From contig CAYGXX010000005.1 of NCBI GenBank assembly GCA_964354145.1, positions 1-28,084 on the forward strand: DNA of 28,084 nucleotides. Reading direction: 5' to 3'. The stretch is from UBA10110 sp964354145 (GTDB lineage: Bacteria; Patescibacteriota; Kazan-3B-28; UBA10110). Numbering within the stretch: the stretch's first letter is position 1; each line of letters begins with the position of its first letter. Shown one piece after another: positions 20,060 through 26,833 of this stretch. The notes below the pieces were generated by a model. That model had not been told where the DNA came from. It was given only the letters and a program-made list of their open reading frames with translations, and ran no database searches. The position numbers and the translations under genes are program-made.

Positions 20060-22897
20060 ATGGCGGTAACTCGCGCGGGAGTTAAATTGGTATCGCGGTA
20101 TTTCACGGTTGCGGGAGAAAATGTTTTTGATAAAGAAGAATGGGGAAAGCGAAGAGCCTATTTATTTGATAGCAAAGCCAATCAAGTTTTAATTGACTGG
20201 GAAGTGGAAGCGCCGGTCGCTTGGTCGGATACTGCCGTGAATATCGCCGCCTGGAAGTATTTCCGGCGCAAGGGGGTGCCCACGCCAGAGGGCCGCGAGA
20301 CAAGTGTCCGCCAGATGATTGACCGGGTCGCCACGGCGATCACTCAAGCCGGAGAAGGTTTTGGCTATTTTGAGGATACGGAAGAATCGCGGATTTTTTA
20401 TGATGAACTAACCCATTTATTGCTGTATCAAAAGGCTGCTTTTAACTCCCCGGTCTGGTTTAATGTCGGGATTTACGAAAAATACGGTATTACCCGAACC
20501 ACCGATACTAATTTTTATTGCTATAATCCAGACACGGATAAAATCGAGGATTCTCTTGATAATTATCAGCGCCCCCAGTGTAGCGCGTGTTTTATTCAGT
20601 CTATCAAAGATACCTTAGAAGATATCTTTGATCTAGTTAAGCGCGAATCGCGGCTATTTAAATGGGGCTCCGGTACCGGCACTAATTTTTCGACCTTGCG
20701 GTCGCGGTTCGAAAAATTATCGACCGGCGGCAACCCTTCGGGCCTGTTATCTTTCTTAAAAGTTTTGGATGCAGGAGCGGGAGCGACCAAATCGGGCGGG
20801 ATTACGCGGCGAGCAGCCAAAATGGTTATTGTGAACATTGATCATCCGGAAGTGGAAGACTTTATTAAATGGAAAGCCAGGGAAGAAGAAAAAGCTCAGG
20901 CCTTGATCCGGGAAGGCTACGATTCCGATTTTAATGGCGAAGCTTATCATACCGTTGCCGGGCAAAATTCAAATAACTCCATCCGGGTGACCGATGAATT
21001 TATGCAAGCCTACCTCGCGGACGAAGAGTGGCAAACCAAAGCGGTGACTACCGGCGAGGTCATGCAGACTTATAAAGCGAGAGAACTGATGCGGATGATC
21101 GCTGAGTCGGCTTGGCGCTGTGCGGATCCGGGTATGCAGTATGACACCACCGTGAACCGCTGGCACACCTGCAAAGTTTCGGGGCGGATTAACGCTAGTA
21201 ATCCTTGCAGTGAATTTATGTTCTTAGATGATTCCGCTTGCAATCTTTCTTCCATCAATTTAGTAAAGTTTGCTGATGAAGAAGGTAAATTTGATATCGC
21301 TTCGTTCCGGAGTGCGGTGGAATTAATGATTTTAGCACAAGAGATTTTAGTGGATTACAGTTCTTATCCGGTAGACAAAATCGCCCTCAACAGCCATAAG
21401 TTTCGCCCGCTTGGCTTGGGTTACGCCAATCTGGGCGCTTATTTGATGCGCTTAGGGATGCCCTACGACAGTACTGAAGGACGGGAAATGGCAGCAGCCA
21501 TCACAGCGATTATGACGGGTCGAGCCTACAGCATGTCGGCTAAAATTGCCAGTCGGGTGGGGCCGTTTGTCGATTATCAACCTAATGCCGAGAGTATGCA
21601 AGAAGTTATCCGTCTGCATAAATACGCTGCCGAAAATCTGAGGGGTCTCTCTGATCCCAATTTGCCGGTGGCGGCGTTGGCAGATTGGGTAGAAGCGGAG
21701 GAGTTAGGCCAAGAGTATGGCTACCGGAACGCCCAGGTCACTCTGCTAGCGCCTACTGGGACCATTGGCCCTTTGATGGACGTAGATACTACCGGCGTTG
21801 AGCCGGACTATGCTTTAGTTAAGTATAAGAAACTATCTGGCGGCGGAGGTTATTCAATTATTAATCAATCAGTGGAACCAGCCTTGAAAAACTTAGGTTA
21901 TACCATTGACCAGATTGAACAGATTAAACAATATGTGCTAGAAAAAGGCACGATTGAAGGTGCACCTGAACTCCGGGAAGAACATCTGCCCATTTTTGAT
22001 TGCGCCAATAAATGTAACGGAGGAGTGCGCTTTATTCGGCCAATGGGGCATCTTGAAATGATGACTGCCGTCCAGCCGTTCCTCTCTGGGGCCATCTCCA
22101 AGACCGTGAACATGCCCGAAGACGCCACGGTGGAAGCCATCGAAGAGATTTATGTGGAAGCCTGGCGCCGGGGCTTGAAAGCTATTGCCATTTATCGGGA
22201 CAATTGCAAAGCTTCCCAACCCCTCACCGCTAAGGGCGGCAGCCAATCTGGCACCCTCATAGTGCCGTCTCGTCATCGCGATTTACCGCTAACTCGTGAG
22301 GGGATTACTCACAAAGTGGTGATTAACGGTCAACACAAAGTTTATATTACTGCTAACCGATTTGAAAATGGCGATTTGGGAGAGATTTTTATTGCCGCGG
22401 GGGCAGAAGGTTCAGTTTTCTCTGGTCTCTTGAATGCGATGGCGATTCTGTGTTCTAAGATGTTGCAAGAGGGAGTGTCAGCCGAAACGATTGTGGCCTC
22501 ATTTCTTAATTTGCGGTTTGATCCTTGGGGGGCTACTAATAATCCAGATATTCCCATGACTAAGTCCATCACTGATTACATTGGCAGATGGCTAGGAATG
22601 AATTTTTTACCGCTAGACCGCCAAGTGGCCCTGGGAATTATTAATGGTCATGGGAATGCAAGCCCGCCAGCTGGCGGAGATAACGGGGGAAATTTCTCAG
22701 CAGAGAAAGAACCTCTGGCTGCTGCCGAAAATGTCGACCAACCTGTGCTGACGTTGAGTTTAGACGCCGCTGGGCAGCCGAGAGATCTTTATGATTATAA
22801 ATATGCCCCGGTTTGTCCCACCTGTGGGGCCTTAATGGTGCGCTCGGGCACGTGTTTCTATTGCAAAGAATGCGCTACCACAACAGGGTGTTCTTAG
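20060..22897 (+). CDS. nrdJ: Adenosylcobalamin-dependent ribonucleotide reductase (class II)
   Basis: NrdJ reduces ribonucleotides to deoxyribonucleotides with adenosylcobalamin as radical source. Across its 945 residues it shows FNSPVWFNVG, QCSACFIQSIKD, FKWGSGTGTNFSTLRS, the active-site loop NPCSEFMFLDDSACNLSSINL, and a LLAPTGTIG segment. After that come a TSCPD domain (THKVVINGQHKVYITANRF onward) and a C-terminal cysteine tail (CPTCGALM...CFYCKECATTTGC) that probably relays electrons or binds zinc. A strong AGGAGG lies six bases before the ATG. A cob(I)alamin adenosyltransferase gene 1.8 kb downstream could supply the cofactor. The stop codon directly adjoins repeat element C. Confidence 0.96.
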   Translation: MAVTRAGVKLVSRYFTVAGENVFDKEEWGKRRAYLFDSKANQVLIDWEVEAPVAWSDTAVNIAAWKYFRRKGVPTPEGRETSVRQMIDRVATAITQAGEGFGYFEDTEESRIFYDELTHLLLYQKAAFNSPVWFNVGIYEKYGITRTTDTNFYCYNPDTDKIEDSLDNYQRPQCSACFIQSIKDTLEDIFDLVKRESRLFKWGSGTGTNFSTLRSRFEKLSTGGNPSGLLSFLKVLDAGAGATKSGGITRRAAKMVIVNIDHPEVEDFIKWKAREEEKAQALIREGYDSDFNGEAYHTVAGQNSNNSIRVTDEFMQAYLADEEWQTKAVTTGEVMQTYKARELMRMIAESAWRCADPGMQYDTTVNRWHTCKVSGRINASNPCSEFMFLDDSACNLSSINLVKFADEEGKFDIASFRSAVELMILAQEILVDYSSYPVDKIALNSHKFRPLGLGYANLGAYLMRLGMPYDSTEGREMAAAITAIMTGRAYSMSAKIASRVGPFVDYQPNAESMQEVIRLHKYAAENLRGLSDPNLPVAALADWVEAEELGQEYGYRNAQVTLLAPTGTIGPLMDVDTTGVEPDYALVKYKKLSGGGGYSIINQSVEPALKNLGYTIDQIEQIKQYVLEKGTIEGAPELREEHLPIFDCANKCNGGVRFIRPMGHLEMMTAVQPFLSGAISKTVNMPEDATVEAIEEIYVEAWRRGLKAIAIYRDNCKASQPLTAKGGSQSGTLIVPSRHRDLPLTREGITHKVVINGQHKVYITANRFENGDLGEIFIAAGAEGSVFSGLLNAMAILCSKMLQEGVSAETIVASFLNLRFDPWGATNNPDIPMTKSITDYIGRWLGMNFLPLDRQVALGIINGHGNASPPAGGDNGGNFSAEKEPLAAAENVDQPVLTLSLDAAGQPRDLYDYKYAPVCPTCGALMVRSGTCFYCKECATTTGCS

Positions 22898-23120
22898 CCA
22901 CTTTTCTAGAAAAGTGGCGTAAAAGTCCCAGCCAGTTTGTCGGGATTATTCATTGGCCAAATCCTCTTACCGCTAACCCGCCCGAACGACTAAAGGCATT
23001 CAGTCGGGCAGGTGGTCGAAACTCCTCTGCTGTACAGCAGAGTCAAACATCTCCCCGCGCCGAGGATTTAGCTCAATTCAGCACATCCCTCCTCCAATGG
23101 CTGGTTAGAGGAAAGGCGCT
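22898..23120 (+). repeat. Long structured repeat element, copy C, after nrdJ
   Basis: The palindrome CCACTTTTCTAGAAAAGTGG (22898-22917) begins right after the nrdJ TAG, followed by CGTAAAAGTCCCAGCC. Compared with copy A the palindrome differs by a paired change (T-A to C-G). The inner part differs from A and B, and near 23091-23130 there are CCTCCAATGGCTGG and CTCAAGCTCCAATGG, resembling the 'ctccaa-ggctgg' ends of A and B. A further dispersed repeat, TCATCCTCGGACTTGATCCG plus AGGATC, lies at 23159-23186. No gene is supported in the 322-base gap. Confidence 0.6.
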
Positions 23121-23220
23121 CAAGCTCCAATGGTCGTTCAAAATCCTCAAAAATTTGTCATCCTCGGACTTGATCCGAGGATCCAGGCCCTCCCTCCATT
23201 TTTATAAATAAATAGCCAAC

Positions 23221-23928
23221 ATGATCGAAACAGAAATATTAGAACCTATTATCGAAGAAGATGAACTTCTTCCAGAAGAGGTGGCCGCATTGCGGGATGA
23301 GATGTGGGCAAAGATCAGCGAAGCGCTAGATTTAGGAGTCTTCACGGATAAGGAGGCCGCAGATTGGGAAGCGGGCTTTATGGCTTGCGATCGATTAGAG
23401 TATATGCAAAACCTCATTGATATTATTGATGACTTCATCGCCTCCGGCTTAGAGGTATTGGAGCAATTAGAGGCGGTGCTAGATACAGAGTTGCTCACTC
23501 CCGGTGAGAAAACGGATGCGGAGTGGCGGGCGGAAATATTAAGTTATCAGGATAAACGTGAATTGATTGGGGAATTAAGAACTATTGTCAAAGAAGTAGC
23601 CCGCTATAAACAGCAATTGGTTAAAATTTTGCGGTCTGCCCATCTACCTCCGGCTAAATCCCAGGAATTCCTGCAAAATTTTGCCGAAGCCACTGCGGAT
23701 AAAAAAGAAGGCGTAGTTACCCGCGTCGCGATGACAGCAGTAGAGTTGAATGCGCGATTTCCCATAATCCAATCCCGAATTATAGAACTACTTAATGGCA
23801 GCCAATTTGGGGAAGCCCGCGCTTATTTAAGTAATTCTCATCTGGAATCTGTGGAGTACGAGCAACTCACTCATAAAATTGATCTAGCCGAGGCTCAATA
23901 TTTCCGCACCCTTGCCTGCTCATTGTAA
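23221..23928 (+). CDS. Helical hypothetical protein
   Basis: The 235-residue protein is acidic and predicted to be almost entirely alpha-helical, without signal peptide or membrane segment. The sequence has heptad-like Leu/Ile/Glu stretches such as LEVLEQLEAVLDTELL and ELIGELRTIVKEVARYKQQLVKIL, suggesting a coiled-coil or helical-bundle fold. I recognise no family or catalytic motif. The ATG directly follows an AT-rich stretch with no clear Shine-Dalgarno sequence. It stands between repeats with no operon partner. Confidence 0.7.
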   Translation: MIETEILEPIIEEDELLPEEVAALRDEMWAKISEALDLGVFTDKEAADWEAGFMACDRLEYMQNLIDIIDDFIASGLEVLEQLEAVLDTELLTPGEKTDAEWRAEILSYQDKRELIGELRTIVKEVARYKQQLVKILRSAHLPPAKSQEFLQNFAEATADKKEGVVTRVAMTAVELNARFPIIQSRIIELLNGSQFGEARAYLSNSHLESVEYEQLTHKIDLAEAQYFRTLACSL

Positions 23929-23940
23929 AATTACTTTTTT

Positions 23941-23966
23941 ATTCCCCGAGCGAAGTCGAGGGGTTA
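23941..23966. repeat. Dispersed 'ttccccgagcgaagtcgagggg' repeat
   Basis: It is nearly identical to the unit at 19570 after ftsZ. A truncated relative (attccccgagtgtaatcg) forms the last codons of the membrane protein gene ending at 24610. Confidence 0.65.
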
Positions 23967-24000
23967 CCCTATAACCCATCATCCTAAACTTGCGCTAGCC

Positions 24001-24133
24001 CTCCGTCTTGTCCGCCGTAGCCTTTTGGCGAAGGCTGGAAGCTCGGAGAGCGAAGGATGGAGGTGACTCCAGAATCGTATAATTGACGAAGTGTTCCTTA
24101 CTTTGTCATCCTGAGCTTGTCGAAGGATCTCAT
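24001..24133. repeat. Composite of three dispersed repeats
   Basis: The first part, about 24006-24057, is CTTGTCCGCCGTAGCC and GGCGAAGGCTGGAAGC, the family also found on the opposite strand at 10132-10172. The second is the 20-mer GACTCCAGAATCGTATAATT (24065-24084), identical to 14146-14165. The third is the 'gtcatcctgagcttgtcgaaggatctcata' unit (24105-24133), matching 15163-15193. Such stacking indicates that repeats accumulate at this site. Confidence 0.7.
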
Positions 24134-24145
24134 AAATAAAATCCT

Positions 24146-24610
24146 ATGAACATCTGGTTATATCTAATTTATCTGGTAGTTCTCGCTGCGATTTTTGCTT
24201 TGCTCGAAATCCAGACCGAAGGTTCTGCTGGTTGGGCTAAAAATTTGCCGACCTGGCGAGTGACAGGAACATGGTTGAATAAAATCTCCGGCCGGGTGGA
24301 ACTAACAGGCTACCATACTTTCTTGAGTTTATTTGTTTTGGTTTTTCTGCATTTGCCATTTGTTTTTTTTGGCATTTGGACTGGCTGGCTGGAATTGCGT
24401 GTTTTAGGGAGTTTTTTGCTGTTAACTGCCACGGAAGATTTTTTGTGGTTTGTATTTAATCCCAATTTCTCTTTGCGCCAGTTTTTTGCCCATCAAGTTC
24501 CGTGGCATAAATTCTGGATTGGACCTTTCCCTGCGTTCTATTATCTGAATTTAATTGTCGGCGGATTATTAATTTATTTTTCCTACTACTTAAATATTCC
24601 CCGAGTGTAA
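24146..24610 (+). CDS. Small integral membrane protein, function unknown
   Basis: The 154-residue protein has about four membrane segments: residues 3-20, a pair around 60-95 (FLSLFVLVFLHLPFVFFGI and LRVLGSFLLLTATEDFLWF), and one near 133-150. A conserved-looking polar block lies between the last ones: TEDFLWFVFNPNF followed by PWHKFWIGPFPAFYY, with Glu, Asp, His and Trp residues that might form a site at the membrane face. I cannot name the family. The C-terminal NIPRV and stop are encoded by a fragment of a dispersed repeat. The start has no Shine-Dalgarno sequence. Confidence 0.75.
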   Translation: MNIWLYLIYLVVLAAIFALLEIQTEGSAGWAKNLPTWRVTGTWLNKISGRVELTGYHTFLSLFVLVFLHLPFVFFGIWTGWLELRVLGSFLLLTATEDFLWFVFNPNFSLRQFFAHQVPWHKFWIGPFPAFYYLNLIVGGLLIYFSYYLNIPRV

Positions 24611-24655
24611 TCGCCTCTGGCCCAGAGGGCACTCCGGCCCGGCGGGAGGGTTACG

Positions 24656-25192
24656 TTGTCACTTATGCCTAAGCAACACTACATTCATCTCTACTACGGC
24701 GACGGCAAGGGAAAAACCACTGCCGCTTTGGGGTTAGCCCTTCGCGCCATTGGTCAGGGCCAAAAAGTGGTTATGCTCCAATGGCTCAAAGGCAGAAAAG
24801 ACATTGGGGAAGTGAAAGCCGCAAAACTTCTGGGCAAAAATTTTACTATTCACCAATTCGGTCCCACTTATTTCACCTGGGAAAAAGAAAAACCATTGGA
24901 GCATAAGAAATTAGCTCTAGCTGGTTTAAAAAAGCTCGAACAAATTGTCGCCAAAGATAAATACGACATTTTAATTCTGGATGAGGTGATAGACGCCGTT
25001 AATATGAAGTTCATCCCCAAAGATAAAGTCAAAAAGTTAGTTCAGAAAGGAGCAGTCAAAGGGGAAGTGGTGTTGACTGGCCATGAACCAACCAAAGACT
25101 GGATCCAGCTGGCTGATTTGGTGACCGAAATGAAAAAACAAAAACACTATTTTGATAAAGGTCAAATCGCCCGCCCCGGCATCGAGTATTAA
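24656..25192 (+). CDS. cobO: Cob(I)alamin adenosyltransferase, CobA/BtuR type
   Basis: This enzyme transfers adenosyl from ATP to reduced cobalamin. The 178-residue protein has the distinctive P-loop YGDGKGKTTAALGLALRA, then VVMLQWLKG, the ILDEVIDAVN segment, VVLTGHEPTKDWIQLADLV and the family's terminal KHYFDKGQIARPGIEY. A TTG start at 24656 has GGAGGG five bases upstream; the ATG at 24665 is the alternative, removing three residues, but is 14 bases from that site. No corrin biosynthesis genes are seen, so the enzyme probably serves salvage of external cobalamin for NrdJ. Confidence 0.92.
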   Translation: MSLMPKQHYIHLYYGDGKGKTTAALGLALRAIGQGQKVVMLQWLKGRKDIGEVKAAKLLGKNFTIHQFGPTYFTWEKEKPLEHKKLALAGLKKLEQIVAKDKYDILILDEVIDAVNMKFIPKDKVKKLVQKGAVKGEVVLTGHEPTKDWIQLADLVTEMKKQKHYFDKGQIARPGIEY

Positions 25193-25194
25193 TC

Positions 25195-25219
25195 CAACGG
25201 TTCAACATGAGCTGTTGAA
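25195..25219. repeat. Palindrome upstream of the accessory block
   Basis: AACGG is followed by TTCAACA (25201-25207), which pairs with TGTTGAA (25213-25219). A similar AACGGTTTAAC...GTTGAA unit lies at 26733-26759. The two bracket the next two genes. Confidence 0.45.
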
Positions 25220-25234
25220 AATAAGAAAACGGTT

Positions 25235-26083
25235 ATGACAAGTATCTTTGAAGAGCTATTAATACAAAAAATAAAATCTTTCGTTGAGGATTTTAAAGAA
25301 TCGTCAACTGATCTTTTTTATGATAAAGAGGGACAACGGCTAATTCACCCGGGAGAATACGGAATTTATAGAGAAAAAATATGTAAGGATTTTTTAAAAC
25401 ATTTTTCCCCATCAAGATACGATTTTGGAACAGGGTTTATTATTGACACTCAAAACGATGTAAGTTCTCAATGTGACATAATTTTATATGATCCACAGAC
25501 CACCCCATTAATACAAGATGCCGAATTACAAACATTTTACCCTGTCGAGAGTGTAGTTGCCATAGGAGAAATAAAATCTAAACTTTCCAAAGCTGATTTT
25601 TCTAAGACCCTAATGAGACTTTCGAAAATAAAAGAAATGAGAGAAAAAATAAAAACTCCTGTTGTATTATTTCAGAATCCTGGCAGGCTGTATAACCCTA
25701 AAGAGTACCATTATGATCAGATCTTTACATTTTTGATATGCGAGAAATTTGAATTCAATTGTCAGGGACTTGTAAACGAATTTAACTCTCTATACAAGAA
25801 AACTGCTATAACGCATAGACATAACTTGATTCTTAGTATAAATGATGGATTGATTTGTTATTATGACGAAAATAATAAATCAATGATGTACCCATTCCAT
25901 AGAAACAAACAACTAAGAAATAGAATGGTAACTTCGGACGACAAAATGGGTTATTTCAAGATGTTTGCTTCATACTTCTTCTTGGGTACCTCGAGTACAA
26001 CAATTCTTTATCCAGAAATTTCTGACTATATGGGATCTATTGTGGGAGGTATGAATATCAATGAACAGCAGATTAAAAATTAA
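25235..26083 (+). CDS. DUF6602-like protein, candidate PD-(D/E)XK nuclease
   Basis: The 282-residue soluble protein has an N-terminal helical part (EELLIQKIKSFVEDFKESS), a GIYREKICKDFLKHFSPSRYDFG segment, and a core that reads QCDIILYD, then VVAIGEIKSKL. This spacing of Asp and E-x-K is the metal site of the PD-(D/E)XK nuclease fold, and the whole layout matches what I recall as DUF6602. The function is not established; relatives sit in variable, often defence-associated regions. The gene is markedly AT-richer than its neighbours to the left, with many AGA and ATA codons, suggesting recent acquisition. A membrane-protein gene follows after 32 bases. Confidence 0.7.
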   Translation: MTSIFEELLIQKIKSFVEDFKESSTDLFYDKEGQRLIHPGEYGIYREKICKDFLKHFSPSRYDFGTGFIIDTQNDVSSQCDIILYDPQTTPLIQDAELQTFYPVESVVAIGEIKSKLSKADFSKTLMRLSKIKEMREKIKTPVVLFQNPGRLYNPKEYHYDQIFTFLICEKFEFNCQGLVNEFNSLYKKTAITHRHNLILSINDGLICYYDENNKSMMYPFHRNKQLRNRMVTSDDKMGYFKMFASYFFLGTSSTTILYPEISDYMGSIVGGMNINEQQIKN

Positions 26084-26103
26084 AAACATAGTTTTAAACA
26101 GGA

Positions 26104-26109
26104 TATAAT
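26104..26109 (+). promoter_or_regulatory. -10 box just before the 26116 gene
   Basis: A perfect TATAAT lies six bases before the ATG with no ribosome binding site between, suggesting a leaderless transcript. No good -35 is visible. Confidence 0.4.
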
Positions 26110-26115
26110 TGGGAT

Positions 26116-26730
26116 ATGAAGGATAAGGATCAGTATTATTTTTGGGGGCGCGGATTGATAAATGACAATGTTGTGCGTAGCGGACAAGCTCTGGATAATA
26201 TTGTCTTAGTTATAACAACTGGCGGGTTAGTACTGACAATAACAGCCTATCAAATATTGGGAGTATTAAGTGTAATCTGGTTGTATATCCTATTGTTCAG
26301 TGATGTGGTACTTCTGGTCGCTCTATTCATGCATTGCTTATCCTATTGGCGGTCTATTAATAGTAACAGGGAAAGATTGGGTCAATTTGACAATTGGATG
26401 GTTAAAGGTTTTGTTGGACCATTAGATAATAAAGATAATGTTGCAACCAAATTATATTGGGGTAGAAGTGGGATTGATACATTATCATTTGTATTGATGT
26501 GGTTTGGTATTTTAGGCATGGTAGCATTTATATTTAATGGGGTGATTGTTAAAAATATGAACAATAATAACATAGATAGTAAGAAAACAGCGGAGAATAT
26601 AATCCCTCCTGCTCCGAATTTCTCTGAGGACGCTAATATTAGTGTCTCTGAGGAGCCGAATAACTCTGTGGAAGTGGTGTCGCCTGAAGAAGGAAACAGA
26701 GAAGACAACTCTGGCTCTCCTGATTTTTAG
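26116..26730 (+). CDS. Three-helix membrane protein, function unknown
   Basis: The 204-residue protein has two adjacent membrane helices (about 27-50, DNIVLVITTGGLVLTITAY, and 53-76, IWLYILLFSDVVLLVALFM), a cytosolic-looking middle of about 45 residues, and a third helix (about 120-142, SFVLMWFGILGMVAFIFNGV). An Asn/Ser/Glu/Pro-rich disordered tail follows. The first helix pair preceded by a short polar segment resembles small membrane proteins that accompany defence or stress effectors, but no family is recognised. It lies between the DUF6602-like gene and the PLD gene in the same AT-rich block. Confidence 0.7.
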   Translation: MKDKDQYYFWGRGLINDNVVRSGQALDNIVLVITTGGLVLTITAYQILGVLSVIWLYILLFSDVVLLVALFMHCLSYWRSINSNRERLGQFDNWMVKGFVGPLDNKDNVATKLYWGRSGIDTLSFVLMWFGILGMVAFIFNGVIVKNMNNNNIDSKKTAENIIPPAPNFSEDANISVSEEPNNSVEVVSPEEGNREDNSGSPDF

Positions 26731-26732
26731 GT

Positions 26733-26759
26733 AACGGTTTAACCCCTTGAATCGTTGAA
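26733..26759. repeat. Imperfect palindrome downstream of the 26116 gene
   Basis: AACGGTTTAAC (26733-26743) and GTTGAA (26754-26759) are similar to the unit at 25195-25219. Pairing is weaker here. Confidence 0.35.
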
Positions 26760-26833
26760 GGAGCAATATCTGGGCTAGTTTCGGGTGGGGTATAATTGAG
26801 GTATTATCTGTTGATGATTTAATGAAATAACCA

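Noticed and set aside
22813..23211. A 132-codon open frame overlapping the end of nrdJ
   Set aside because: It starts inside nrdJ in another frame and runs through repeat element C; composition is repeat-derived.
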